A DNA stretch of 57,567 bases from Neomegalonema sp. (GCA_022760355.1 JALEGB010000130.1:1-57567); one strand, 5' to 3'. Positions 32,986 to 41,693 are shown, counted from the first letter of the stretch. Notes: a model not told the origin generated them from the sequence alone. Numbers and translations: made by a program.

Positions 32986-34437
32986 TTAGGCGACGTGCAG
33001 TTTGACGTACTCGAAATCGCCCGGCTTGTTGTCGATGCCGACTTTCGGCGGCGCAATCCAGCCGGCATATTGGCCTGGCTCGTAGACCGGCTTCATCAGC
33101 GACTGGATAAAGTCCCCATCCGCATGGGTGGGCAGCCAGTTCGGAATGCCGGCGTCATATTCGGCGCCGGAAACCAGTTTGCCTTCGGGATCGAAGTTGT
33201 GGCCGGAGAATACGCCGATCTTGCGGTTGAAGGCTTCGTGCGGAAGCTTCAGCTTGAAGTCGACGCCGAGCTTTTCGATGATTTTATTCCAGCGCTGAAT
33301 GCCGCCGGATGCATCGCGCGTGTAATCGTCGCGCAGGCGCATGTTGATTGCGGTCAGCGCCGGCACTTCTTTTTGAACCGCCTGATCGCCTTCCATGTTC
33401 CAGACGACGTAGGTATCGTCCGTCAGCTTGTGGTCATCGTCAATCCGGTGCTCCATATACCGGCCTTTGATGCCGGCGTTGAAAGCATTGGCCGCATTGG
33501 TTGAGACTTCTTGGCCGAACAGATCCAGCGACAGCGTATAATGCAGGTTCAGCTTCTTCTGGATCGTTGGCAGGTCAATGACGCCGAAGCTGCGGATCTT
33601 GTCGACATCATAAGGGTCGTCAATCCCGTTCTCCTTCATCACCTGACAGGTGCGCTCAATCGTGCGGCCCACGCCGGTTTCGCCCACGAACATGTGGTGC
33701 GCTTCTTCGGTCAGCATGAAGCGGCAGGTGCGGCTGAGCGGGTCAAACCCGGACTGCGCCAGGCTTTCCAACTGCATTTTGCCGTCGCGGTCGGTGAAGT
33801 AGGTGAACATGAAGAAGGACAGCCAATCTGGCGTCTCTTCGTTGAAGGCGCCCAGCATGCGCGGCGCTTCTTCGGAGCCGGAGGAGCGACGGAGCAGGTC
33901 ATCTGCTTCTTCACGGCCATCCGCGCCGAAATATTTGTGCAGCAGATACACCATCGCCCACAGATGTCGGCCTTCCTCAACATTCACCTGGAACAGGTTG
34001 CGCATATCGTACAGCGACGGCGCCGTCAGGCCGAGGAAGCGCTGTTGTTCAACGGATGCCGGCTCTGTGTCGCCCTGAATAACGATCAGACGCTTGAGCA
34101 TGTTGCGGTACTCGCCCGGAACCTCTTGCCACGCGACCTCGCCTGCATGCTCGCCGCATGGGATCTTGCGATCCTCTACTTGCGGCGCAAGCAGGACGCC
34201 CCACCGGTATTCCGGCATTTTTACATAGTCGAACTTGGCCCACCCTTTCGGGTCCACCGAAACCGCCGTGCGCAGGTAGACCAGCGATTGCTGGAAGTTG
34301 TCCGGGATCAGGTCATTCCACCAGTTGATGTAGCCTGGGTGCCATTTCTCCAGCGCTTTAAGTACGCGTTTGTCGGAGGATAGGCCGACATTATTTGGGA
34401 TTTGGGTGTCGTAGCTGACGTTCATCAAGTCTTGCAT
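32986..34437 (-). CDS. boxB: Benzoyl-CoA 2,3-epoxidase oxygenase subunit BoxB
   Basis: The di-iron oxygenase that converts benzoyl-CoA to the 2,3-epoxide, 483 residues. The two carboxylate/His iron motifs are EGRHL (155-159) and EEAHH (244-248), with the long conserved QQRFLGLTAPSLYDMRNLFQ before the first. The ATG at 34437 has GGGAG at -9; the upstream ATG at 34452 would put that site inside the coding sequence. It lies 23 bp after boxC and 74 bp before the Cys-rich mini-gene. Confidence 0.96.
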   Translation of the reverse strand: MQDLMNVSYDTQIPNNVGLSSDKRVLKALEKWHPGYINWWNDLIPDNFQQSLVYLRTAVSVDPKGWAKFDYVKMPEYRWGVLLAPQVEDRKIPCGEHAGEVAWQEVPGEYRNMLKRLIVIQGDTEPASVEQQRFLGLTAPSLYDMRNLFQVNVEEGRHLWAMVYLLHKYFGADGREEADDLLRRSSGSEEAPRMLGAFNEETPDWLSFFMFTYFTDRDGKMQLESLAQSGFDPLSRTCRFMLTEEAHHMFVGETGVGRTIERTCQVMKENGIDDPYDVDKIRSFGVIDLPTIQKKLNLHYTLSLDLFGQEVSTNAANAFNAGIKGRYMEHRIDDDHKLTDDTYVVWNMEGDQAVQKEVPALTAINMRLRDDYTRDASGGIQRWNKIIEKLGVDFKLKLPHEAFNRKIGVFSGHNFDPEGKLVSGAEYDAGIPNWLPTHADGDFIQSLMKPVYEPGQYAGWIAPPKVGIDNKPGDFEYVKLHVA

Positions 34438-34460
34438 GGGAGTCTCCCTCATTCAGACGC

Positions 34461-36122
34461 TTAGACGCGCTCATTGTTGTAGTCGCCGCGAATGCCAGTG
34501 CCGTAGCGTTGCAGGGCGCCGTCTTCTCCGGTTGCGTTGGGGCGGTTGAAAATCCAGTTTTGCCAGGCGGTCAGCCGGCCAAAGATGCGGGTTTCCATCG
34601 TTTCCGGGCCCGCAAAGCGGAGGTTGGCCTCCATGCCGGTCAGGGCGTCCGGGCTGAAGGATGCGCGCTCTTCCATGAAGATGCGGATCTCGTCTTCCCA
34701 GTCGATGTCGTCATAGATGTAGGTGACCAGGCCGAGCGCATCGGCCGCTTTGGCTTCAATCGTTTCGCCCTGCTTGCTCTTGAGCTCTTCCGCCTGTTCG
34801 GGCGCGCCGAGAAAGCGCGTCTGCAGGCGAGTCAGGTCATTGCCCATTGGGAAGGGGCCGAAATTGCTTGGCGACATGCGGATTGCGGCGGTTGGCCGAT
34901 TGTCGCCCTCGAACTCGCCTTCCATCATGTAGGTCCGGTCGACGGCCCAGAGGACTTCGGCGAGGACGCCTGCGAAGCAGGAGCCATGCTCCACGAGCGC
35001 GGCCATTGAGCGTGAGGTGACGTCAATCCGTTTCAGCACGCGTTTCCAGTAGGCGAGGATTTCGCGGGCGAGCCAGTGGTCCTGATTGTCAAGCAGCAGC
35101 TTTTCGTGGGCGAGGACGCCCTCCGGATCGCCTTGGCTGCGGAAGATCAGCAGGCCGACTTCGCGCTCATTCAGGCGGAGATGCAGGATGGCGTCATCCA
35201 GCTCGCGCGCCAGGCGCAGCAGATAGGATTGATCGCCCAGCGCGTGCAGCGCTTCGGGCGATGCGGGGGCTGGGGCGTCCGGTCCGTTCAACGTGACGGT
35301 TGCGCGGCCCTTGGCCCGATCCAGCACGACTTCGACGAGCGTATAGTTCAGCGACCCGTCCGCAGCGATCGAGCGTTGGAGCGGCTCAAGTTTTACGCCG
35401 GCGCCGGTTGGCTTCTGCGAGGCCGCCGCGAATTCCTTCGCGCGCTGATCGACGATCTCGTCGAACTTGGCGTTTGGCACCACCTCATCGACAAGGTCCC
35501 ACTCCTTCGCCCGCTTGCCCTTTACGCCCTCCTCGATTGAGCAAAAGATGTCCGCACGGTCGCGGCGCACCTTGCGCTTATCGGTCACGCGGGTGAGGCC
35601 GCCGGTGCCGGGCAGAACGGCCAGAAGCGGCACTTCGGGCAGCGCGACGGCTGATGATCCGTCATCGGTCAGCATAATGTAGTTGCAGGCCAGCGCCAGC
35701 TCATACCCGCCGCCTGCGCAGGCGCCCTTCACGGCGCAGATATATTTCTGCCCCGAATCTTCTTCTGCGGCCTCGAACGTGTTCCGGGTCTCGTTCGTGA
35801 ACTTGCAGAAATTAACCTTGTGAGCGTGCGATGCGCCGCCGAGCATGCGGATGTTGGCGCCGGCGCAGAAAACCTTGTCTTTTGCGGAGCGCATCACCAC
35901 GACTTTGACCTCGGGATGCTCAAAGCGCATCCGTTGCACGATGTCGGCCAGCTCAATATCGACGCCCAGATCGTAGGAGTTGAGCTTCAGCTCATATCCG
36001 TCAAACAGGCCGGCCGTCTCGTCGACATCCATGTAGAGGTTTGCGACGTCGCCCGCATACTCAACGCGCCAGTGGCGGTACTTTGTGGGGTCGGTCTGAA
36101 AGTCGATGGTTTTCTCTGTCAC
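34461..36122 (-). CDS. boxC: 2,3-epoxybenzoyl-CoA dihydrolase BoxC
   Basis: A 553-residue crotonase-family enzyme that opens the ring of 2,3-epoxybenzoyl-CoA, giving 3,4-dehydroadipyl-CoA semialdehyde and formate. The oxyanion-hole segments are FCAGANIRMLGGASHAHK and CAVKGACAGGGYELALACNYI, followed by LPEVPLLAVLPGTGGLTRVTDKRKVRRDRAD. The C-terminal half (from about 250) is a second, degenerate crotonase domain, as in known BoxC proteins. GTG start with GGGAGG upstream. An operator-like palindrome lies 39 bp before the start. Confidence 0.96.
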   Translation of the reverse strand: MTEKTIDFQTDPTKYRHWRVEYAGDVANLYMDVDETAGLFDGYELKLNSYDLGVDIELADIVQRMRFEHPEVKVVVMRSAKDKVFCAGANIRMLGGASHAHKVNFCKFTNETRNTFEAAEEDSGQKYICAVKGACAGGGYELALACNYIMLTDDGSSAVALPEVPLLAVLPGTGGLTRVTDKRKVRRDRADIFCSIEEGVKGKRAKEWDLVDEVVPNAKFDEIVDQRAKEFAAASQKPTGAGVKLEPLQRSIAADGSLNYTLVEVVLDRAKGRATVTLNGPDAPAPASPEALHALGDQSYLLRLARELDDAILHLRLNEREVGLLIFRSQGDPEGVLAHEKLLLDNQDHWLAREILAYWKRVLKRIDVTSRSMAALVEHGSCFAGVLAEVLWAVDRTYMMEGEFEGDNRPTAAIRMSPSNFGPFPMGNDLTRLQTRFLGAPEQAEELKSKQGETIEAKAADALGLVTYIYDDIDWEDEIRIFMEERASFSPDALTGMEANLRFAGPETMETRIFGRLTAWQNWIFNRPNATGEDGALQRYGTGIRGDYNNERV

Positions 36123-36160
36123 GGCTGGTCGCCTCCCAGGGGCTTATGTTCTGGTTGGTA

Positions 36161-36175
36161 TGCACAATAATGCGC
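36161..36175 (-). promoter_or_regulatory. BoxR-type operator upstream of boxC
   Basis: TGCACAATAATGCGC, 39 bp before the boxC start codon. On the minus strand it contains TATTGT (36164-36169), placed 17 bp from TTTACC, so it probably overlaps the -10 of a boxC promoter. The core GCACWATWATG is shared with the boxR sites. Confidence 0.65.
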
Positions 36176-36283
36176 TTTGGTGGTGCGGTAAACTGCAAAA
36201 TCTGCCGATTTTCCCGAATTTTTGGCCTATACATTAGATTGTTTGGGCTTTGTTCCAGGTGTGTCGGGAGTGTGCTCGTGAGT

Positions 36284-36733
36284 TTATGCGTTATATTGCA
36301 TCTTTTCCTCACGCGACGCCTGCGCGCGCATCGGTCCAAGCGCCGCTGCGACGGCGGGGGCGCGGCGGGTCGCGTCCGTCAGCGCCTCATCCGCCAAGGC
36401 AAGGATGCGCGAGGCGGCCGACGTGCGCCCCATGCGTCGCTTTAGCCCGGCGTTGGCGAGCTGGATCAGGCCGCGCAGGAGCAGGCGCTCCGCTGAGTTG
36501 GGCGGCAGCCGAATCCAAACGGCTTCCCACAACTCATGCGCTTCCCAGTAATAGCGGCGCGAGAAGGCTTCGAGCCCCGCCTTGAAGGCGGGGGTGGATG
36601 TCAGGTCGCGCGGGCTGAGCGTGTCCTCAAGCCCATCCAGATAGATCGCGAAAGTTTCCTCGGGCGGCCGGGGCGTGCATCCAGGCAGATGAGGCGTGTC
36701 CGGCAGAGCGAGGCTTTGCTCTGTCGCGCTCAC
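36284..36733 (-). CDS. DUF309-family protein
   Basis: A 149-residue helical protein with the DUF309 core: FSRRYYWEAHELWEAVW followed by ERLLLRGLIQLANAGLKRRMG. The function of the family is not known. It is GTG-initiated, its start overlapping the boxD stop (GTGA), so it is translationally coupled to boxD. Its own stop coincides with a second TGCA-type palindrome that could feed the boxC promoter. Presence in a benzoate operon may be specific to this lineage. Confidence 0.85.
   Translation of the reverse strand: MSATEQSLALPDTPHLPGCTPRPPEETFAIYLDGLEDTLSPRDLTSTPAFKAGLEAFSRRYYWEAHELWEAVWIRLPPNSAERLLLRGLIQLANAGLKRRMGRTSAASRILALADEALTDATRRAPAVAAALGPMRAQASREEKMQYNA
36287..36300 (-). promoter_or_regulatory. 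Second BoxR-type operator upstream of boxC
   Basis: TGCGTTATATTGCA, about 165 bp before the boxC start and overlapping the end of the DUF309 gene. It is almost identical to the site at 41288-41301 (one base different) and includes TATAAC on the minus strand. The spacing to the proximal boxC site is about 126 bp. Confidence 0.6.
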
Positions 36734-38283
36734 AGCGATGCCTCCGCGGCTGCGGCGCTAAGAGCAGTCAGCGCCGCAGGGCCGCCCTGGATCGCCGATC
36801 GCTGTAGATGCAGCCGCAATCCGCGCAGCCCGCCAAGCTCCTCGCCGTCGCCAGCGCGTCCTGGGCCGCCATGAACGCATTGCGGCATGACGATCGAATG
36901 GCCGGTGTGGTTCTTGCCGACCTCCTCATCGACCATCAGAAGCCGCCCGTGCCACGGGCCCAGCGCGGCGGCGACGCTCATTTGGGTTTCGGGATTGTTG
37001 GAGAACAGGCTTAGCGCAAGCGCGCCAGCTGCTTTTGTCGCGAGGGCGGCCGCCTGATGGAGGCTCTCATAGGGCATGATCGTCGCGCATGGTCCGAAGA
37101 CTTCGATCTCATGCGCGGCGCTTGCGGCCTCCGGCGCGTCGCACACCAGCAGGCGCGGCGCGACAAAGCCGGAGCCGGCCGGCGCGTCCGGGGGTGGCGC
37201 AGCGGCGACCTCGCGGCACTCGCTGAGGAGGCGCTCGATCTTGCCGAGGGCGTCGTCGCGTTGGGCGGCGTTGATCAGCGGGCCGACCCGTACGGCGTCG
37301 TCCTGAGGGTCGCCAACCTTCAGCTTGCTAATCCGTGCGGCGGCGGCCTCGATCAGCGCGCCGGAAAGATCAGCTGGCGCAAAAATCCTGCGGATATTTG
37401 TGCAGAGCTGCCCCGCCTTCACCGATGTTGCTTTGACGATTTCACGGACTGCGAGATCAAAGACAGCGTCATCTGGCCGAACGTCTGGGCCGATAATCGT
37501 CGCATTTACGCTGTCCGCCTCGACCGTGAGGCGCGGCGGCGGATCCATTGTCGCAATTTGGCGACGGAGGAAGTTGGCGGTGTCCGCTGAGCCGGTGAAT
37601 GCGACCGAGTCCATCGGGCCGAGGCCGTCAATAAGTCCGTCGGCGCCGCCGCAAATCAGCGATAGCGCGCCTTCCGGCAAGATGTTCGCTTCCACAACGC
37701 GTCGCGCCATCCGCTCCGACAGCAGCGCCGTTGATGTGGCGGGTTTCGCCACCGAAGCGACGCCCGCCAACAGTGCTTGGGCGACTTTTTCCCACATCCC
37801 CCAGGAGGGGAAGTTGAAAGCGTTGATCTGAACCGCTGCGCCTGGTCGCGTGGTCCACAGATGCCGAGCGAAGAATACAGGGTCGCGCGCCAGCTGCTCC
37901 TGATCCGCCTCGATCAGCATTTTGGCGTCGCCGAGCGACTTGCCGAGCCGCGCGTAAGTTTTCAACGTGAAGACGCCGCCATCAATGTCAATTGCGGCGT
38001 CGGCGCTGGTGTTGCCGGAGTTTCGGCGCGCGATGTCCTCGAACTCAGCCCGATGCTCCTGAAGCGTATCGGCGATTGCTTTGAGCAGCGCGCCGCGTTC
38101 GGCAAAGCTCAATGCTGACAGCGCGCGCGTGCCGCGTTCTCGCGCAAACTGCGTCGCCGCGCCAAGATCCAGGCCTGTCGCGTCCGCTCGTGCAATCTCT
38201 TCGCCTGTTGAGGCGTTGATCAGCGGGCGCCCCTCGCCGGCGCCGGCGCGCCATTGCCCGTTCACATAGCTTTCGAGCTTCAT
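36730..38283 (-). CDS. boxD: 3,4-dehydroadipyl-CoA semialdehyde dehydrogenase BoxD
   Basis: A 517-residue aldehyde dehydrogenase of the BoxD/PaaZ-like branch. It shows QINAFNFPSWGMWEKVAQALLAG, FTGSADTANFLRR, LTVEADSVNATIIGPD for the base Glu, and the catalytic Cys in SVKAGQLCTNIRR. The long C-terminal segment ending in HSIVMPQCVHGGPGRAGDGEELGG is usual for this branch. It oxidises the BoxC product to 3,4-dehydroadipyl-CoA with NADP+. Its ATG overlaps the stop of the upstream hydrolase gene by 4 nt (ATGA). Confidence 0.93.
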   Translation of the reverse strand: MKLESYVNGQWRAGAGEGRPLINASTGEEIARADATGLDLGAATQFARERGTRALSALSFAERGALLKAIADTLQEHRAEFEDIARRNSGNTSADAAIDIDGGVFTLKTYARLGKSLGDAKMLIEADQEQLARDPVFFARHLWTTRPGAAVQINAFNFPSWGMWEKVAQALLAGVASVAKPATSTALLSERMARRVVEANILPEGALSLICGGADGLIDGLGPMDSVAFTGSADTANFLRRQIATMDPPPRLTVEADSVNATIIGPDVRPDDAVFDLAVREIVKATSVKAGQLCTNIRRIFAPADLSGALIEAAAARISKLKVGDPQDDAVRVGPLINAAQRDDALGKIERLLSECREVAAAPPPDAPAGSGFVAPRLLVCDAPEAASAAHEIEVFGPCATIMPYESLHQAAALATKAAGALALSLFSNNPETQMSVAAALGPWHGRLLMVDEEVGKNHTGHSIVMPQCVHGGPGRAGDGEELGGLRGLRLHLQRSAIQGGPAALTALSAAAAEASL

Positions 38284-39104
38284 GCTACCTCAACTTCCGC
38301 GGCTTCGATCCGATGCAGTCGCGTGACGAACTCAGCGATTGCGGCGAGGGTTTTTTCGGGTTGGTCCTGGTGCGGCGCGTGGCGGCAATCCTCTAGAATT
38401 GCTGTTTCCACCGGCGCGTAGCTGCGTGTCTCAATCTCGTGAATTTGCGCGAGCGTGCCGTATTGGTCTTCGGCGCCTTGGATCGCGAGGCAGGGGATGC
38501 GCCAATAGTCGATGACTTCGCCGACATTCCAGCTCTTGAAGCCTGGCGCCAGCCAGGCGTCGTTCCAGCCGCGGAAGGCGGCTTCGGGATCGCGATGATA
38601 TTTGGCCATCCGATCCTTCAGCTGCTCGGTCTCGAAAATGGTCGTCGCGCGGCTGATTTCCCGCAGTCCCATTTCCTCGGTGAAGAAGTGGGGCGCCATC
38701 AGGATCAGGCCGCGCACCCGATGATCTTCGATCCGTCCGGCATACTCCGCCGCGATCGTCGCGCCGTCTGAGTGGCCGAGCAGGATATATTGGTCAGCGC
38801 CGACCGCATTCAGCACATCAGGCAGCGTGTCGACCGCTTCTCTGGTCATGTAATCAAGGGGGCGCGGCAGGTCCGCGGCGTCCGATTGCCCATAGCCGGC
38901 GCGCGAAAAGGCGAGCACTGGCGAGTTGGCGGCGGCGGCGAGCTGGGCCGGGAACTCACGCCAGAGCGCGACGCAGCCGAGCCCCTCATGCAGCAAGACA
39001 ATCGCTGGACGGTCAGTCGGGGCGGGGCCGAAGCTCCGCCATTCCAGCTGTTTGCCGTTGGCGCTCAGCATGCCGGCGCCGGCGCTCCAGTCGATCGCGC
39101 TCAT
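38280..39104 (-). CDS. Alpha/beta hydrolase of the benzoate cluster
   Basis: A 274-residue alpha/beta hydrolase: LLHEGLGCVALW as the oxyanion hole, FSRAGYGQSD, the nucleophile elbow GHSDGATIA, the acid in GAEDQYG and the catalytic His in DCRHAPHQDQPE. Similar hydrolases accompany box genes in other bacteria; the substrate has not been pinned down to my knowledge, and clearing of CoA thioesters or lactone side products is a reasonable guess. It overlaps both neighbours by 4 nt, so bclA, this gene and boxD are translationally coupled. Confidence 0.88.
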   Translation of the reverse strand: MSAIDWSAGAGMLSANGKQLEWRSFGPAPTDRPAIVLLHEGLGCVALWREFPAQLAAAANSPVLAFSRAGYGQSDAADLPRPLDYMTREAVDTLPDVLNAVGADQYILLGHSDGATIAAEYAGRIEDHRVRGLILMAPHFFTEEMGLREISRATTIFETEQLKDRMAKYHRDPEAAFRGWNDAWLAPGFKSWNVGEVIDYWRIPCLAIQGAEDQYGTLAQIHEIETRSYAPVETAILEDCRHAPHQDQPEKTLAAIAEFVTRLHRIEAAEVEVA

Positions 39105-40726
39105 GCCGCTTCCTCAATCTTTAGCTCGCGGAGTTTGAAGCGTTGGATCTTGCCGGTCGCAGTCTTGGGCAGCTCATCAACCACCTTGATCCAGCGCGGG
39201 TACTTCCACATGCCGACTTTGTTCTTCACAAAGTCCTTCAGCTCGCCGATCGCGGCTGGGTCGGCGCCGTTCTTCAGCACGATAAAGGCTGCAGGCTTCT
39301 CAAGCCCCTCTTCATTTTTGCGCGCGACGACCGCGGCTTCGAGCACGGCCGGGTGGTCGATCAGCGCTTGCTCCACTTCAAAGGGCGACAGCCAGATGCC
39401 GGAGACTTTGAACATGTCGTCCGCACGGCCGCAGTAGATGTAGCGGCCATCCTCGGTGCGTTCATATTTGTCGCCTGTGCGCGTCCAGTGGCCCGCGAAG
39501 GTCGCCATCGATTTCTGGCGGCGGTTCCAGTAGCCCTCGGCGCTTGACGGGCCGCGAACAAGCAGCTCGCCCACCTCGCCATCCGGCACATCTTCGTCAT
39601 GCTCATCGACCAGGCGCACCTCATAGCCAGGCACTGCGATTCCGGACGTGCCGTAAACGATGTCGCCCGGCCGGTTTGAGAGGAAGATGTGCAGCATTTC
39701 GGTGGAGCCGACGCCGTCGATGATCTGCGCGCCCCACAGCCGTTCCCAGCGCTCGCCAATCTCGCGCGGCAGCGCTTCGCCGGCGGAAGTGCAGATGCGG
39801 ATACAGTGCTCCGGCGCACCGCCGGCCGCCTCGCGCTCATTGACGATCGCTGCGTAGAGTGTGGGGACGCCGCAGAAGACGGTAGGTCGCTCCTCGGTCA
39901 TGATCTTGGCGACGGCGTCCGGGGTTGGGCGGCCGCTGAAGAGGATCGTGGTCGCGCCGACGGCCAGCGGGAAGGTCATCGCGTTGCCCAAGCCATAGGC
40001 GAAAAACAGTTTCGCCACTGAGTAGACCGTGTCCTCCTCCCGCACGCCGAGCACCTGTGCGCCGAAGGTGTCGGCGGTGGCCTTGAGCGACGAATGGATG
40101 TGCCGCACGCCTTTTGGCGCGCCGGTTGAGCCGGAGGAATAGAGCCAGAAGGCCAGCTCATCGCCGCACGCCGCGATGGTCTGTTCAACGGGCGCGTCTT
40201 TTACGAATTCTTCGAAGCTTTCCGTTTGTTGCGGCGCGCTTGCGCCGCCGAACATGGTCCGCAGAAAGCCGCCTCGAGGGCGAGGCGCGTGGGCTTTTTC
40301 GTCACCGCCAACGATGATGACGGCGCGCAGATAGCGGTTGCCGTCAATCGCAGGTTTCACGGTTTCCCATAATTGGGCGCTGACCACCAGGATGGACGCG
40401 CGGCTGTCCGCCAGGACGGTCTCGTAGATGTCTGCGGCCAGGAGGGTGTTGAGTGGAACGGGGATTGCTCCGGCCTTGAGCGCGCCCCAGAAGACGATCG
40501 GAAACTCGACGACATCGCGCAGGATCATCGCGACTCGCTCTTCGCGGCGAACGCCGTGGCGATAGAGCGCGCCGGCGAAGCGTCCGCTTTGTTCGGCGAG
40601 TGCGCCATATGTCAGCGAGCGTTTCGCGCCATCCGCTTCTTTAAACGCGACCTTGCCGCCGCGCCCTTCGGCGCTGTGTCGGTCTACAAAGTAAACCGCG
40701 GCGTTCTCGTTATTTTCGAGATTCAC
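39101..40726 (-). CDS. bclA: Benzoate--CoA ligase
   Basis: A 541-residue AMP-forming acyl-CoA ligase. The ATP motif is YSSGSTGAPKGVRHIHSS, followed by AKLFFAYGLGNAMTFPL, a hallmark of benzoate-CoA ligases, then DGVGSTEMLHIFLSN, the hinge region RTGDKY and the C-terminal catalytic Lys in PKTATGKIQRFKLRE. It activates benzoate to benzoyl-CoA, the entry step of the cluster. It begins 57 bp after the DUF4863 gene. A dedicated benzoate transporter is not seen nearby. Confidence 0.95.
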   Translation of the reverse strand: MNLENNENAAVYFVDRHSAEGRGGKVAFKEADGAKRSLTYGALAEQSGRFAGALYRHGVRREERVAMILRDVVEFPIVFWGALKAGAIPVPLNTLLAADIYETVLADSRASILVVSAQLWETVKPAIDGNRYLRAVIIVGGDEKAHAPRPRGGFLRTMFGGASAPQQTESFEEFVKDAPVEQTIAACGDELAFWLYSSGSTGAPKGVRHIHSSLKATADTFGAQVLGVREEDTVYSVAKLFFAYGLGNAMTFPLAVGATTILFSGRPTPDAVAKIMTEERPTVFCGVPTLYAAIVNEREAAGGAPEHCIRICTSAGEALPREIGERWERLWGAQIIDGVGSTEMLHIFLSNRPGDIVYGTSGIAVPGYEVRLVDEHDEDVPDGEVGELLVRGPSSAEGYWNRRQKSMATFAGHWTRTGDKYERTEDGRYIYCGRADDMFKVSGIWLSPFEVEQALIDHPAVLEAAVVARKNEEGLEKPAAFIVLKNGADPAAIGELKDFVKNKVGMWKYPRWIKVVDELPKTATGKIQRFKLRELKIEEAA

Positions 40727-40783
40727 CTCTTTTCCTCCCTTGTGCCGGCTGCGCCGACTCTCGGCGCGGGGCGGCGCTTGACT

Positions 40784-41248
40784 TTATTTTGTGAATTCGA
40801 TCTCGCCGTCCGGCAGCAGGTACAGAACGTGCGCGTCGCCGCCTGTCACCGTCGGGTGGTGTGCGGTGTTAGGGGCGTATACGTACCAACCCTCTGGAAA
40901 ATCGTCGAATTTAGGGGCACCCTCGAGTGGGAACACGGCGCCGATCTCGCCCTTGGGATGGCGGTGATGCGGCCCTTTGACGTCTCGCATGCGGACAACG
41001 TCAACACTGAAGCCGCCGGCGGACGCTCCGGGTTTGACGGCCCGGCCGTATTTGATGCCGCCGGCCTCACGCGCCATCAGCCAGCCTTCGCGTTCGCCCT
41101 CCGCACATAAGGCGCCGAGTTCGGTGAAGGCGGGTCCCCCTTTGGGCCAATTGGTGTTGAGATGCTTGGCCAAGGCGGCGTCGAGCGGGCGGTCGCCGAT
41201 GCTGTTCGCAATCTCGCCGATGAGTTCTTCGAAGCGCTCCTGAGACAC
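40784..41248 (-). CDS. DUF4863 / 4-hydroxylaminobenzoate lyase-like protein
   Basis: A 154-residue protein with a helical N-terminus and a cupin-like C-terminus (GPHHRHPKGEIGAVFPLEGAPKFDDFPEGWYVYAPNTAHHPTV, where His and Glu could bind a metal). I associate this with DUF4863, the family of the nitrobenzoate-pathway lyase PnbB; members also occur beside benzoate genes. The GTG at 41248 is chosen because GGGAGGGAAAC precedes it directly; the frame opens upstream at 41491. It is the first gene of the cluster and has a BoxR-type site 40 bp before its start. Confidence 0.75.
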   Translation of the reverse strand: MSQERFEELIGEIANSIGDRPLDAALAKHLNTNWPKGGPAFTELGALCAEGEREGWLMAREAGGIKYGRAVKPGASAGGFSVDVVRMRDVKGPHHRHPKGEIGAVFPLEGAPKFDDFPEGWYVYAPNTAHHPTVTGGDAHVLYLLPDGEIEFTK

Positions 41249-41287
41249 GTTTCCCTCCCGTATGGCCCTTCGTTGGGGGCTTGTTTG

Positions 41288-41301
41288 TGCGTTATACTGC
41301 A
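41288..41301 (-). promoter_or_regulatory. BoxR-type operator upstream of the first box-cluster gene
   Basis: TGCGTTATACTGCA lies 40 bp before the DUF4863 start codon. On the minus strand it contains TATAAC (41291-41296), a good -10 match. Just upstream are the perfect palindrome GTTGCGCAAC (41314-41323) and the repeated TTGTGCA/TGTGCAA near 41338-41355, which may be additional half-sites. Confidence 0.65.
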
Positions 41302-41469
41302 TCATACAGTCGCGTTGCGCAACAGCCCTTCTGCGTGTTGTGCATTTTTGTGCAACAAATTTATCGGGATTTATGGTTTTTTGTATGGAGGTTGAGCTCA
41401 GCCGCAAAGCAAGCGCGACCGCGCGCCGGCCGGTCAGGCCGCCGTCGGAGGCGTTTGCGAAGCAAGCTG

Positions 41470-41693
41470 CCGTGAAATCAAAAGAAACCACAGCGAAGGG
41501 CTCTCGCTATTCGCTGCGCGAACGGACGACGCCCTGTGATGTTGGGAAAGTTTCGCGCTTTCTGGCGAAAGCGCTGTGCCGCGCCGTGAAATCAAAAGAA
41601 AACACAGCGAAGGGCTCTCGCTATTCGCTGTGCGAACAGCTGCCGCCCTGCTGCGTTTCTGACATCTTCGCGCTTTCTGGCGAAAGCGCTGTG
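41470..41693. repeat. Tandem duplication of the tRNA-Leu 3' flank
   Basis: Two copies of a segment of about 113-115 bp start at 41470 and 41583. Both contain GCCGTGAAATCAAAAGAAA, CACAGCGAAGGGCTCTCGCT and GCGCTTTCTGGCGAAAGCGC in the same order, with a more diverged middle. The second copy ends at the CCA end of the tRNA. Each copy carries a terminator-like hairpin. Confidence 0.9.
41594..41632 (-). terminator. Terminator of tRNA-Leu
   Basis: On the minus strand CACAGCGAA pairs with TTCGCTGTG (9 bp) and is followed by TTTTCTTTT. It lies about 60 bp after the tRNA 3' end. The outer copy of the duplicated segment has the same hairpin with one stem change. Confidence 0.8.

Noticed and set aside
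33511-34383. 290-residue frame on the plus strand
   Set aside because: Antisense to boxB with no ribosome site or domain signal.
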